A DNA stretch of 42,273 bases, taken from positions 1 through 42,273 of the IMG/VR virus record IMGVR_UViG_3300042451_001200; one strand, 5' to 3'. The notes beneath the pieces were generated by a model. That model was not told the DNA's origin. It ran no database searches and saw only the letters and a list, made by a program, of their open reading frames with translations. Origin of the DNA: a virus. Made by a program: the position numbers and the translations under genes. Shown piece by piece: positions 10,880 to 19,900 of the stretch; the first letter of the stretch is position 1; each line of letters begins with the position of its first letter.

Positions 10880-12709
10880 CTACTTTTTAGTTAAACCGTA
10901 ATTAGATTTATGGTCATCTATAAGTTGTTGTAGTTTTCTCATAAACTCACTATCCTCCAAAATTTTACTAAACTTAGTTTCATCGATACCATCTCCCGTA
11001 ACATTAACTTCAACTTTAATCTCCCCATTTAAATTAGTGTTCTGAGTCTCAACTTTACCCGACTTATCAGTATTTTCCGCCGGTAATTCTGTATTTAAAT
11101 TTTTAGGTTTAAAATCTGCAGAACCAGGTATTTCAAATCCTTTAGGTAATATATCTTTATATTTTTCTTTTACTTTATCCACTATTAACCTTAAAGTTTC
11201 GGAACCTTTAATTAATTTTCCAAATTCTTTACCTGTATTAGTGAAAGCTTCGGTTAAATTTGTTCTCATAATCTCTTCCAATTTTAACCCTTGTTCTCCG
11301 ACTTTTTGGAAGGAGTCTTTTAATGTGGTTTTATCACTAAAATAGTCTTTCGCAATATTAATAATTTCCCCTCCAGTAGATTCTAAATTTTTAGTCATTT
11401 CACTAGTTTCTTTACCAAAAGGATTGAGGGACCGATATATTTCTGACGCCGATGAGACACCTGTTCTAACTACATCTGTAGATGTTTTCCCTAATTCACT
11501 ACCAGCGGCCGAATACCCAAAACCATCCCTTAAAGCTCTTAAATGACCTTCAGCAAGTTTATTGGTACTTAATTGTTCTTTCGCAAGGTCTTCAATAGTT
11601 TTTGGTTTTTGGTCTTCCATAAATTTATCTAGTAACTCTTTGTTTTTACTAAACTTATCCATAGCTTCATCAATTCCAAGTTTTTCACCATTTAAATTAA
11701 TTTCATATTTACCATCCTTACCCATTTGAGCCATATTGGCGATAAAATTTTTCTGGTCTTCATCAAATGCGTTAACAGGAAATTTTATCTTATTCATTTT
11801 GTCTTGAATTTCAAAACTGGATATCGCCATTTTAGATAGTTGTCCTGCAGGATATCCTAACGCAGATTCAATTTCCATTAATTGTCGTTTGGCGCCAGGC
11901 ATAATTTCAAAACGACCATCTTTACCCAACTGAACAAATTGTTTTGACATTTGGGATATTTGATTTTGTAGTTCCGTTGGGTCGTTTTGAGCCAAATCCA
12001 TTAGTCTTAATGGGTCTAATAGATCAGATTGTGCAACACCCAGTCTTTGCATTGACGCCGCCATCTCAATAGCTTGTTCAGGGTCGAATAATTTTTTCGC
12101 CAAATTTAAAGTGTCTGACATTTGAACCCTTAAACTAACCGCCTGCGCAGCCATTTTAGCGAGTCCATCGACTCCGTTCGCAAAATTAAATTGGTTCATC
12201 GTACTTAAATTCGCCAACGCTTGTTCAGAAACTTTTTGACTACTAACTCCAAGTGCTCTTGAACTCTCAACCACTTTATTCATTTGATCGGATATATGGG
12301 ATGTTGAATACCCGATAGTTTTAAAAGAGTTCGTTAGTGTTCCAACTTGTTGTCCTGTAACTAAATACGTTTCATATAGAGATTTTACCTCTTCCTTATT
12401 TTGTAATACGTTTTTACCTAAAGCTTCTGAAGTATCTTTTTGTATATCCACAATATCTTGTATGTTTCCACCCAATAACGCTATATCGGTAAAAGAATTT
12501 GTTAAACTTTTTGATATTCCTTCTATGTTTGCTCTACCAACGCCGAACTTTGTTGCAATACTTGACGCTTTTTCATCTATTTCCAACATTTTTTTTACAA
12601 TACCATCAACATCTTTAAAGCTTTGTTCAAAGTTTTTTTGAAATTTACCTAAAGCGGCGTCAAAAACTTTACCTATTTGGTCTAAGATATTTTTTTCTCC
12701 GTCAGCCAT
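10880..12709 (-). CDS. Tail tape measure protein (gp29-like)
   Basis: A 609-residue, largely alpha-helical protein with an N-terminal coiled-coil stretch (residues 1-55), a middle region rich in Met/Gln/Ala helices (LGVSSQKVSEQALANLST, AASMQRLGVAQSDLLDPLRL), and a charged C-terminus ending in a short beta segment (GEIKVEVNVTGDGIDETKF). This composition and its position after tube and chaperone genes match tape measure proteins, which set tail length and are injected. T4 gp29 is 590 residues, so a tail of about T4 length is expected; that is an inference. No lytic transglycosylase or peptidase motif was seen. A promoter-like AATATTTATA lies 13 bases before the ATG. Confidence 0.75.
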   Translation of the reverse strand: MADGEKNILDQIGKVFDAALGKFQKNFEQSFKDVDGIVKKMLEIDEKASSIATKFGVGRANIEGISKSLTNSFTDIALLGGNIQDIVDIQKDTSEALGKNVLQNKEEVKSLYETYLVTGQQVGTLTNSFKTIGYSTSHISDQMNKVVESSRALGVSSQKVSEQALANLSTMNQFNFANGVDGLAKMAAQAVSLRVQMSDTLNLAKKLFDPEQAIEMAASMQRLGVAQSDLLDPLRLMDLAQNDPTELQNQISQMSKQFVQLGKDGRFEIMPGAKRQLMEIESALGYPAGQLSKMAISSFEIQDKMNKIKFPVNAFDEDQKNFIANMAQMGKDGKYEINLNGEKLGIDEAMDKFSKNKELLDKFMEDQKPKTIEDLAKEQLSTNKLAEGHLRALRDGFGYSAAGSELGKTSTDVVRTGVSSASEIYRSLNPFGKETSEMTKNLESTGGEIINIAKDYFSDKTTLKDSFQKVGEQGLKLEEIMRTNLTEAFTNTGKEFGKLIKGSETLRLIVDKVKEKYKDILPKGFEIPGSADFKPKNLNTELPAENTDKSGKVETQNTNLNGEIKVEVNVTGDGIDETKFSKILEDSEFMRKLQQLIDDHKSNYGLTKK

Positions 12710-12722
12710 ATTCTTTTTACTT

Positions 12723-12732
12723 TATAAATATT
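12723..12732 (-). promoter_or_regulatory. Candidate phage promoter element (AATATTTATA)
   Basis: Read on the minus strand this is AATATTTATA, 13 bases upstream of the tape measure ATG, in the 36-base gap after the chaperone genes. The spacing equals that before the 1660-aa gene. Confidence 0.5.
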
Positions 12733-12745
12733 CAAATAAGAATTT

Positions 12746-12928
12746 TTAAGTCTCAACTTCTATCAGTTTGTTTATCACATATTTTCTAAAATACGTTGGC
12801 ATGGACATAAACTCGGAATACTGAACTCCGAGTTTTTTAGATAAGAAAATAAATTCATTAATTATATATTCCCTATAACTAGAAGAAAGGCCGAAAAAAT
12901 TCAACCCCAAAGTTGATTTCAGTTTCAA
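12746..12928 (-). CDS. Second reading frame of the tail assembly chaperone (probable +1 frameshift extension)
   Basis: A 60-codon frame (TTG start at 12928) overlapping the end of the gp26-like gene by 50 bases in the +1 frame. Its only early start is TTG; later Met codons lie deep in the frame. After the overlap it encodes about 48 residues (GLSSSYREYIINEFIFLSKK then a short helical tail). Between tube/chaperone and tape measure this is where phages place the G/GT chaperone pair, in which the second frame is reached by ribosomal frameshift. An AGGAG lies 6 bases before the TTG, but no other gene here uses a Shine-Dalgarno, so I favour frameshifting. A T4 gp51-like separate small protein is the alternative. 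Confidence 0.55.
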   Translation of the reverse strand: MKLKSTLGLNFFGLSSSYREYIINEFIFLSKKLGVQYSEFMSMPTYFRKYVINKLIEVET

Positions 12929-13637
12929 CTATTTCTCCTGAAGGGGCGATTACACTTTTTTTTAGGTCTAATGAGGGCAAATTATCTGACATAAACTTTC
13001 TAATATATTTTGAATCTAATATAGGCATTGTATCAACATATTTTGATATCATCTCTCTATCAGAACTACCATTAATTTCTAAAATAAGTTTATTTAATCT
13101 CCAAGTAATTTTGGGCGCAACTCTATTTGGTGGATATGATGAAACCATTTTATCAATTTCCATTAATTCACCATAGTTTAAAGGTTTTAATTTAATAACA
13201 TCACCGCTTTTAGGTAATGTTGTTGTGAAAGTCCCATCGGAGTCGGGCGAATATTGAGTCTGTTTAATATTTAATTCGTCTAATACAATAGTTGTTTCAA
13301 AACTTTTACCATTTGAGGGGTCAGATAAAGAAAAAGTATATTCAGGACCAAAAGATGTGTTTCTTAAATATATTAATATCGCTTCAATATCCGGTTCAAG
13401 TAACTCTTCAGGTCTAATATCGTGTTCATAAAGTTTACTTCTTAATAAATTTATCATAACACCATCTTTGTTATTTTGTAAACCACTCAATAAAATATTT
13501 TCATCATTTGCTGTTAAATAACCAACCTTAACACTTTTCTTTTTGTTTTTATAGAAAATACCTCCAGTTGGGAGTGGTACAATGTCGTGAGGTAAATTAA
13601 AATCTTGAGTTGCGGCTTGTATAAATTGTGAATCCAT
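12879..13637 (-). CDS. Baseplate hub/tail assembly chaperone, T4 gp26-like
   Basis: A 252-residue protein with the signature of the T4 gp26-type baseplate family: LPTGGIFYKNKKKSVKVGYL near residues 22-41, TANDENILLSGL, then LRSKLYEHDIRPEELLEPD and AILIYLRNTSFGPEY around residues 65-100. These proteins assist baseplate hub assembly and are not abundant in the virion. The reading frame ends in Phe-Phe-Arg-Pro-Phe-Phe over a run of six T residues followed by a CGG codon, where a +1 slip would join it to the overlapping frame. The upstream leader is A-rich with a variant promoter element 12 bases before the ATG. The homing endonuclease upstream separates it from the tube gene. Confidence 0.7.
   Translation of the reverse strand: MDSQFIQAATQDFNLPHDIVPLPTGGIFYKNKKKSVKVGYLTANDENILLSGLQNNKDGVMINLLRSKLYEHDIRPEELLEPDIEAILIYLRNTSFGPEYTFSLSDPSNGKSFETTIVLDELNIKQTQYSPDSDGTFTTTLPKSGDVIKLKPLNYGELMEIDKMVSSYPPNRVAPKITWRLNKLILEINGSSDREMISKYVDTMPILDSKYIRKFMSDNLPSLDLKKSVIAPSGEIVETEINFGVEFFRPFF
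12893..12899 (-). other. Putative +1 ribosomal frameshift site (TTTTTTC)
   Basis: On the minus strand codons 247-249 of the gp26-like gene read TTT TTT CGG. A tRNA-Phe on TTT can re-pair with TTC by slipping one base forward while CGG, probably rare in this AT-rich genome, waits in the A site. The next codon is then GGC in the overlapping 60-codon frame, giving a fusion of about 296 residues. Inference from sequence only. Confidence 0.4.
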
Positions 13638-13649
13638 AATTTTTTTTAT

Positions 13650-13660
13650 TATAAAAATAC
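13650..13660 (-). promoter_or_regulatory. Variant promoter element (GTATTTTTATA)
   Basis: Minus-strand GTATTTTTATA lies 12 bases upstream of the gp26-like ATG. It differs from the consensus in the central T run, so it is a weaker member of the set. Confidence 0.3.
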
Positions 13661-13668
13661 ATATATTT

Positions 13669-15252
13669 TTAGATTTTTAAATACTCCCACCTAACATTAC
13701 CACAATCAAATATTCTATATATTTTTCTATCGAACATAATTTGTTTTTCTGTTTTTGTTTTATCAAAACCCTCTTTAACTAATACAGATTTTCTAAAATT
13801 AAATCTATGATATCGAATATCATCAATAACGTACCAATAATTTGGTTTTGATTTCCATATTTTACTAAACCCTAAATTACCATACATTTTTCCATCAAAT
13901 AATCTTATATCAGAGTATGATATAATTTTTTCAGGGTTGTATGTTTTTTTAAAAAAACTAAATAATTTTGATGCCGCCCCAACAACATTAAAATTAATTT
14001 TATTACAAAATCTAGTTAATTCCCACTCATCTTTTTTACCTCCAAGTATAACCCTTCCTTTTGAAAAGGTCATTAATGATACTAACTCCTCATTAAAAAA
14101 AAGACCGATTTTGACTTTTGAATTTACGTTACCCTGTATATGGTTATCGTCCAAAAAAATTCGGGATTCATTATCTTCAACTTGTTTTATTTTACATTGT
14201 CTTGCAAATATTTTATTGTCTATTAAACCCAATTTATTTAACAATATGGATTTAACTATTTCTTTTTTATATAACCACTCATCCTCAAATATCTGAATTA
14301 AATCAATTCCATTTTCATTACATATATTGTTTTTATTTAAATGATATTTATCCGATTTAAATAATTCATTATGCCAATACACTCCATTTATCTTAATACC
14401 TAAGTTATTTTTAGGTATTAATATATCAATTTCTAATTTTTTGGGTAACCCTCTATACGATTGAATAACCTCAACGTTTTTACTTAATAAAAATTCCGAT
14501 AATTCGTTTTCATAACCGCTTCTAGAATTTTGACCTATAGGATTACAAATAGTACAAACATCATAATTTCTTTTATATCTCTCATACAAAAGTTGTTTGG
14601 TTAATGAACTATCTTCTCCACATTTATCACAATTGATACTAACCAACATTCCGTCAATTGTGTTTATTTTAATCCCTTTATATTTTTCTTTAAAGGAATT
14701 TGAAATTTTTTCCTTATAAAAATCACTATAAACTATATTTTCCTTCCCATATTTATTTAAAATTGTTTTCTTTTGTTTTTCTAAATTGTTATAATTTTCG
14801 TCCCCATATTTTTCAAACTTAGTTATTTTACTTTTCTCTGTATTATTATAATTCTCACTTCCGTATTTTTCTTTTTTAGTTTTTTTTTGTTTGTTTATAA
14901 AATCTTTATGTTGGGGGTAATAATCTACGGAATACTTTAAGTTAAAAGCATTTTTTTGTCTTTTGGACATTTCTTCCTTGTTTTTGTTTATACAGAGTAG
15001 GGAACAAAATTCTCCGTATGGATTGTCAAACCTTTCTCTAAACTTTACATCAGAATTACAAGTAACACATTTTGGTCTTTCTGTTAAGTTATTATAATAG
15101 AACCAAATTCTTTCTTTAAAAGAAAGTTGTAATGTAAATTTAGATGAATAATTTAATATTTTTTCGTATAATTCTGGATGGTTTTTAGATAACCAAGATT
15201 CTTTGGTTTTGTACCCAGATTTATTGTCTGTTATAAAAAAAGAAAATTCCAT
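13669..15252 (-). CDS. Free-standing homing endonuclease, Vsr-like nuclease with zinc ribbons
   Basis: A 527-residue protein of the large phage homing-endonuclease type. Zinc-ribbon cysteines are C62/C65/C83/C87 and C208/C211/C233/C236. Residues 120-175 hold three KKxxxKYGxENYNN-like repeats typical of these DNA-binding regions. The nuclease core is residues 248-330: LEIDILIP (D276), the Tyr-Trp-His of VYWH, YHLNKNNICNENGIDLIQ and IFEDEW. The C-terminal part (HIQG near 375, LMTFSKGRVILGG, ELTRFCN, SYSDIRLFDG) is the usual accessory domain. The family normally has Glu in IE(Y/F)NGxYWH; here it is Lys (K287), so catalysis may be altered. It sits between tail tube and chaperone genes, a typical intrusion, and is probably dispensable. 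It has a promoter-like element just before its ATG. Confidence 0.8.
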   Translation of the reverse strand: MEFSFFITDNKSGYKTKESWLSKNHPELYEKILNYSSKFTLQLSFKERIWFYYNNLTERPKCVTCNSDVKFRERFDNPYGEFCSLLCINKNKEEMSKRQKNAFNLKYSVDYYPQHKDFINKQKKTKKEKYGSENYNNTEKSKITKFEKYGDENYNNLEKQKKTILNKYGKENIVYSDFYKEKISNSFKEKYKGIKINTIDGMLVSINCDKCGEDSSLTKQLLYERYKRNYDVCTICNPIGQNSRSGYENELSEFLLSKNVEVIQSYRGLPKKLEIDILIPKNNLGIKINGVYWHNELFKSDKYHLNKNNICNENGIDLIQIFEDEWLYKKEIVKSILLNKLGLIDNKIFARQCKIKQVEDNESRIFLDDNHIQGNVNSKVKIGLFFNEELVSLMTFSKGRVILGGKKDEWELTRFCNKINFNVVGAASKLFSFFKKTYNPEKIISYSDIRLFDGKMYGNLGFSKIWKSKPNYWYVIDDIRYHRFNFRKSVLVKEGFDKTKTEKQIMFDRKIYRIFDCGNVRWEYLKI

Positions 15253-15256
15253 ATAC

Positions 15257-15265
15257 TATAAATAT
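15257..15265 (-). promoter_or_regulatory. Candidate phage promoter element (ATATTTATA)
   Basis: Minus-strand ATATTTATA ends 4 bases before the ATG of the homing endonuclease. If it is a -10-type element, the transcript would be almost leaderless. Confidence 0.45.
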
Positions 15266-15296
15266 ATGGAATTTTATTTTGGTTGTAAAGGATATG

Positions 15297-15304
15297 TATT
15301 TATA
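15297..15304 (-). promoter_or_regulatory. T4-type late promoter box (TATAAATA)
   Basis: On the minus strand the sequence after the tail tube stop reads TATAAATA, the exact T4 late promoter core, about 44 bases upstream of the homing endonuclease ATG. It could come with the mobile gene. In AT-rich DNA a chance match is quite possible. Confidence 0.25.
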
Positions 15305-15312
15305 GTAAAAAA

Positions 15313-15801
15313 CTAGTACACCAATATACAACGATCCATTCTAAGCGAAGCGTCAATTGTTGCGATACCATCTTGACCGTAAGCTAATGAACCAAAGTTA
15401 ACACTAGTTAAGAACGTTCCTTGTAATATCCATTTTTCTACCACAACCCCTGTAGGGTCTAACATTTCCAAATCAATATCTTTCTTATACCCCGCCGCAT
15501 AACCCATACGACCTGTAACTGATTCTGCACATAAACGAACCCATTCCATAAGAGCTTGAGCCGCTGAAGGACCTATTGGGTCTCTAAATTTAACGGAGAT
15601 AGGATCCCAATTAAAACGTCCTGCAACATATGTTGAAGTGTTTAAAAATTGGATTTCAGTTGCATTTGTTTTCCAACTAGGTCTTGCCGCTGATTCCACA
15701 AACCATTCGTTGATTCCTAATGTAGAAGGAAATCTTACTATAAATCGGTTTTGCCTTTTTGGTTCATAAGGAACCGGCATTTTCATTAACAAATCTGCCA
15801 T
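15313..15801 (-). CDS. 19: Tail tube protein, gp19
   Basis: A 162-residue protein, matching the 163 residues of T4 gp19. Typical tube features are an N-terminal MPVPYEPKRQNRFIVRFPS strand, ESAARPSWKT, the TSTYVAGRFNWDPISVKFRD block, the helix ALMEWVRLCAE, and a C-terminal beta section that includes GSLAYGQDG. These hexamerise and stack into the rigid inner tail tube through which DNA passes. The gene follows the sheath and HAD genes on the minus strand, in the usual sheath-then-tube order interrupted by one gene. The ATG is preceded by an A-rich leader of about 40 bases behind a promoter-like element, as expected for a highly expressed virion gene. Confidence 0.9.
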   Translation of the reverse strand: MADLLMKMPVPYEPKRQNRFIVRFPSTLGINEWFVESAARPSWKTNATEIQFLNTSTYVAGRFNWDPISVKFRDPIGPSAAQALMEWVRLCAESVTGRMGYAAGYKKDIDLEMLDPTGVVVEKWILQGTFLTSVNFGSLAYGQDGIATIDASLRMDRCILVY

Positions 15802-15840
15802 TGTTTTGTTTTTTTGGTTTTAATTTTTTTTATTCTTATT

Positions 15841-15850
15841 ATATAAATAT
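15841..15850 (-). promoter_or_regulatory. Candidate phage promoter element (ATATTTATAT)
   Basis: Minus-strand ATATTTATAT lies 39 bases before the tail tube ATG. It is followed by an A-rich leader. A T4-type TATAAATA also occurs on the same strand at 15887-15894, further upstream; either could drive the tube gene. Confidence 0.45.
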
Positions 15851-15908
15851 ATCAAGTTATTTTTTTTCTATTTACTTTTGTTTTTTTATTTATAAATTCT
15901 ACTAGAAA

Positions 15909-16868
15909 CTAGTTTATATTATATAATTTATTTTTAATTCTTTTAATTAAATAATCTTCATTAATATTTTCATCTTCTTTTATTCTATTAATTACCAGTT
16001 TTCTCATTCCTCCCTCAGAAGTGTCTTTAACAATGAATTTAATTTCAGGATACATAACTGATAATTCGTCTTCTATGTGTTGAATCATACTTTTAACATT
16101 TCTAACGTCATCGTCAGAGAACCCTAAAGAAACAGAACCATATTTTCCACTTTTAATTAAATGTCCAACTTTATCATAAACTTTTTCTATAAAATCAGAT
16201 AATGCGATTTTTTTGGAATGTTCAGGACTTGACGCACCTCCAGCAGAGTCTAATTTAAATCTTTTACCAAACTCAGGTGATGAAACAGGGTAGTATTCCC
16301 CCTTCTCATCTAAATAAATGTCTATTAATTGTTTGTCATCATTTTTACCTAATTTATAATACCCACCCAAATCCTCAAATTCAAAAACATTTTTAATGTT
16401 ATTAATCATCGTGTCTTTTTCTTCGGGAGATAATACAGAATCGATAAAAAGTTTGACACCCTTTTTAATCACATTTGGACTATGACCTCTCGCGGTGATT
16501 ATGGAGAATGGACTCGCTTTGATTAACGCCTTCTTAAAACCAATAAAACTAGGTGACAATCTATTTTTCTTAATTGCCTCCATAGTGTCAGTTAAAAAAG
16601 TTTCGTGGTGAGTAAAATCTCTAAATGCGTTATTATCCAAATTTATAATAGTTTCTCCTTCATACTCAAAAGGTTCTTTACCTATCATACTTCTATAATG
16701 AGCAAAATCATCGGTCGACATTCCAACAACACCACCATTATCGGTTTTAAGATAAATTTTAGTCGGCATTCTTAAAATATTATCGTCCCAATCTAAAGCA
16801 AATAACTTTAATTTTCTGCGATTAACGTCTTCTAATAAAACTTTTTTAATTAAATTTCTAATACTCAT
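15909..16868 (-). CDS. HAD-superfamily phosphatase-like protein
   Basis: A 319-residue protein with HAD hydrolase motifs. Motif I is LFALDWDDN, with the nucleophile Asp at 26 and a second acid at 28. Motif II is FSIITARGHSP around 121-131. An acidic GFSDDD motif at 249-254 matches motif IV. HAD enzymes usually remove phosphate from small molecules, nucleotides or proteins; the substrate cannot be read here. The N-terminus (SIRNLIKKVLLEDVNRR) is a short amphipathic basic helix, possibly a targeting or virion-association tag. It lies between sheath and tube genes, normally neighbours, so it may be a virion or assembly protein or an insertion. A terminator and promoter-like element precede it, giving it its own transcription unit. 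Confidence 0.7.
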   Translation of the reverse strand: MSIRNLIKKVLLEDVNRRKLKLFALDWDDNILRMPTKIYLKTDNGGVVGMSTDDFAHYRSMIGKEPFEYEGETIINLDNNAFRDFTHHETFLTDTMEAIKKNRLSPSFIGFKKALIKASPFSIITARGHSPNVIKKGVKLFIDSVLSPEEKDTMINNIKNVFEFEDLGGYYKLGKNDDKQLIDIYLDEKGEYYPVSSPEFGKRFKLDSAGGASSPEHSKKIALSDFIEKVYDKVGHLIKSGKYGSVSLGFSDDDVRNVKSMIQHIEDELSVMYPEIKFIVKDTSEGGMRKLVINRIKEDENINEDYLIKRIKNKLYNIN

Positions 16869-16871
16869 AAC

Positions 16872-16881
16872 AATAAATATC
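16872..16881 (-). promoter_or_regulatory. Candidate phage promoter element (GATATTTATT)
   Basis: Minus-strand GATATTTATT ends 3 bases before the HAD gene ATG and lies just downstream of the sheath terminator. This terminator-then-promoter order supports a promoter role. Confidence 0.5.
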
Positions 16882-16888
16882 TTATAAT

Positions 16889-16920
16889 AAAAAAAAAGGG
16901 GAGTTTTAATCCCCTTTTTT
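16889..16920 (-). terminator. Intrinsic terminator after tail sheath
   Basis: A-run, GGGG, 9-base loop, CCCC, T-run: symmetrical, so it can work in both directions. It follows the tail sheath stop by 16 bases and separates it from the HAD gene. Confidence 0.8.
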
Positions 16921-16936
16921 ATTTTTTGTTTTTAGA

Positions 16937-19900
16937 TTATATGTTCTCGAAAGATGCTCCCGTTGGAGTGATATAGAATGTGATATCTATAAACTCTAAA
17001 GAACGAGTCGGTTTAATATAAATCTTACCTGTCATTTGATTTCTATCCAAATCAGCAGTATCCGAAGAAACCGTTACACGGAAATCATATAAACCTCTAT
17101 CTCTTCTGATAGCGTCTAAGATTGGGTTAACCGAGTCTAAGAAATCTTGTCTTACTTTGTCATCGTTTTGTTCAAATAACAATCTTACAGAAACCGCTGA
17201 AATCAATTTACGAGCCTGTAACAACAATCTTCTTACGTTAATTCTGTCAAGAGCTGATTGTCTAATCTGTAGAGTTTTATTACCCCAAATTACCGTTCCA
17301 ACATCCGAGAATGTTGCGATTGGGTTAATTCTTCCTTGATATAAAACATCTCTATCTTCTTGTGTTAATTTCTTTCTAGCCTTAACACCATTTACAATAC
17401 CTCTTGTGTAACCTGCCGCCGCAAACCAAGGGAAAGCGATATTATCAGTTAATGCCAAGTTTCTTGTAACTTCAGCAGTTGCCGGAATGTAGATTTGAGT
17501 ATTATTAACCGAATCTCTTGTCAATATCCAAGGATAGTAAGTACAAGTATAATTTGAATCGATATTACTTTCTTCAAGTCTATCTACCGATTCTTGTGGG
17601 TAAACTAAATCAATTTGGTCTCCTGTTTGAGGGACAAACATATTGTAGTCAGGTGTGGTTGTAATATACAATGAATCCGCTCTGTCGTTTTCAATCATAT
17701 CAACCGCAGCTTCAACTAAGTTAGAATTGTTAACATAATCAATACCTGGAGTAACAAATAAATTCACGTTAACCGCCTCAGGATTTGCAAATGTTCTAAT
17801 ACCTAATAAATAAGCGTAATAATCGGTATTCGCCCAATCAGTTGTGTTATCACCAACAGATATTTGTTTGAACGCTCCCCAACCAGTTGCGTTAGGGTAT
17901 TTTATACTAGGACAAGCCCCGTTTCTATAGAACGTTTGACCTAATCTGAATCTATCACCATTAGTTCTATACTCTCTATAAATGTCCCATCCGTCAAAAC
18001 CTCCTTGACACAACAATGAGAATTTACGAGCGTATATTCTATAATAAGGGTTACTTTCGTTTTGTGGGTCAGAAGTGAATTCTGCGGAACCGACAAAGAA
18101 TTCAGGTGTTCCACTTGTAGTATAAGAATTTGGAATAGTGATTGAACTTGCGTTTACATCCATATGGAAACCTTTTGTTCTGTAAGACCATTCATCTCCT
18201 GTAACATCAGTACAAACACTTAAAGGTAATTGTTTACCTTTATACGCGAAGAAATCAAAGTCAAAACCAATTGTGTCTGATAAACCTAAGTAAGTTCTTC
18301 TAACATTATCACCACCTGATCTAACCGCGTCATCCGCACCTGAAGATAAACCAAATGGAGGATTATAAATAACTTCACCAGGGAAATCGTATTTTGTTTT
18401 ATAAATAGGGAATGGAGGTTTAATACCCGCGTATTCTCTAATATTATAACCCTCGAAACCACAAGGTAATGAATCAACAGGAGCGTCAAGATTAACTTCT
18501 AACATTACATATTTAGAATTTAATTGAAACTCTCCGTCAGAAGTTCCTATTTTTTTAGCGATATAAGAATTGTCACTAGGATCCATATTACAATTTGTAA
18601 ATTTCTCTAAAACAACTGGATTTGCGTCAGTATCAAAATAATCTCTAACTAAAACATCGAATGTTTGATTGTTAAATGACATATTTGCGATTGATATTTT
18701 AACCTCATAGTTAGAGTTATTACCATCGGAAATTGTAGTGAATTTAAATAATCTAAATACTTTACTACCTCTTAACTCAGAAACAACCCAAGGAGATGTA
18801 GATGACTGGTATTTTTCCAAATACCAAGCGATTGACGTTGGATCATCTTTTCTAGCTTCAGGTAAGTACGTTAAATCACAACTTAAACCTCTAATAAATC
18901 CTTTTCTCCAACCATAATTTAATAGGTTTTGGAATACCTCCTCAACAAATAAGGGATTTGTTTGTTTAGGTTTTTCAAAATTACTTTTACCAAATACTTT
19001 TGTTAAATAATTACTATCTGAATTAGTTAACGAAGTCTCAAAAAATAAACTTTCACCATCCTTATTAGTTATATTTAATCCAAATGTTGAATAAGGGTTT
19101 TTTAATACACTTGAATATCCGTTAGCACAATTTATAGATACTTTAGTTTCTCCTGTCACCTCATATACTGCACCATCATCTTCCGTATAAGTTGCAATAC
19201 CTCTTGAACGTAAAGTTGCTACAACTAAATCATCGTAATCCGTATACGCTTTACCTTCATAAACAAATATTTCACCTATAATATTACCTTCATAACAAAA
19301 TACAGGTTTAACCGTAGTTGTTGTTGTAGTTGTAGGTGTTACAGGGTTACAAGGATCTGTTGTTGTCGTAGTAGTAACCGGAACTATAGTTGTTGTAGTT
19401 GCGGTTGGAATTAAATCCGCCTCAACAATTGAATAAAAAGAAAAACCTGAATAATTACCTCCTCCGTTATTATCGAATAAAGAATAATACCAAGGATCGT
19501 TATTAGAATCTGAATAATTTGCAGTATCCGAATTAACATCATCTATCCCATAAACGTTAGTTTGAGCGGTAAAAGAAGATAGAGTATCATAAGTACCTCC
19601 AGATATAATACCGTAATAATAAATTGACGTATTTTGAGCGTTTGTTACGTCATCACTATTAATTATATTAAAAATTTGACTTTTAAAATTATCTTCTAAA
19701 GATGATGTAGACCCATTAAACAATTCATACCCTTGAGTAAATTTATTTTTAATCTGAGCAGGTATCATAGACTCATCGAAAATTATCGAATCAGTACTAT
19801 TAGTACAAGCTGTAAAAGGTACAGAATAAGGTATAACCTCATAATCAACACAAGTTGTAACACAACTAAATGTTACTGCACTTGTACATAAAAATTCAAC

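Noticed and set aside
12926-12941. AGGAG before TTG as a true ribosome binding site for a separate 60-aa protein
   Set aside because: It also lies within gp26-like codons and no other gene here has such a site; kept only as an alternative to frameshifting.
15901-15913. ACTAG-AAA-CTAGT hairpin at the HAD stop as a terminator
   Set aside because: Only five base pairs and no T-run on the transcribed side.
19304-19405. Trinucleotide repeat as a non-coding microsatellite
   Set aside because: It stays in frame within the sheath gene and encodes the Thr-rich linker with interspersed non-Thr residues.
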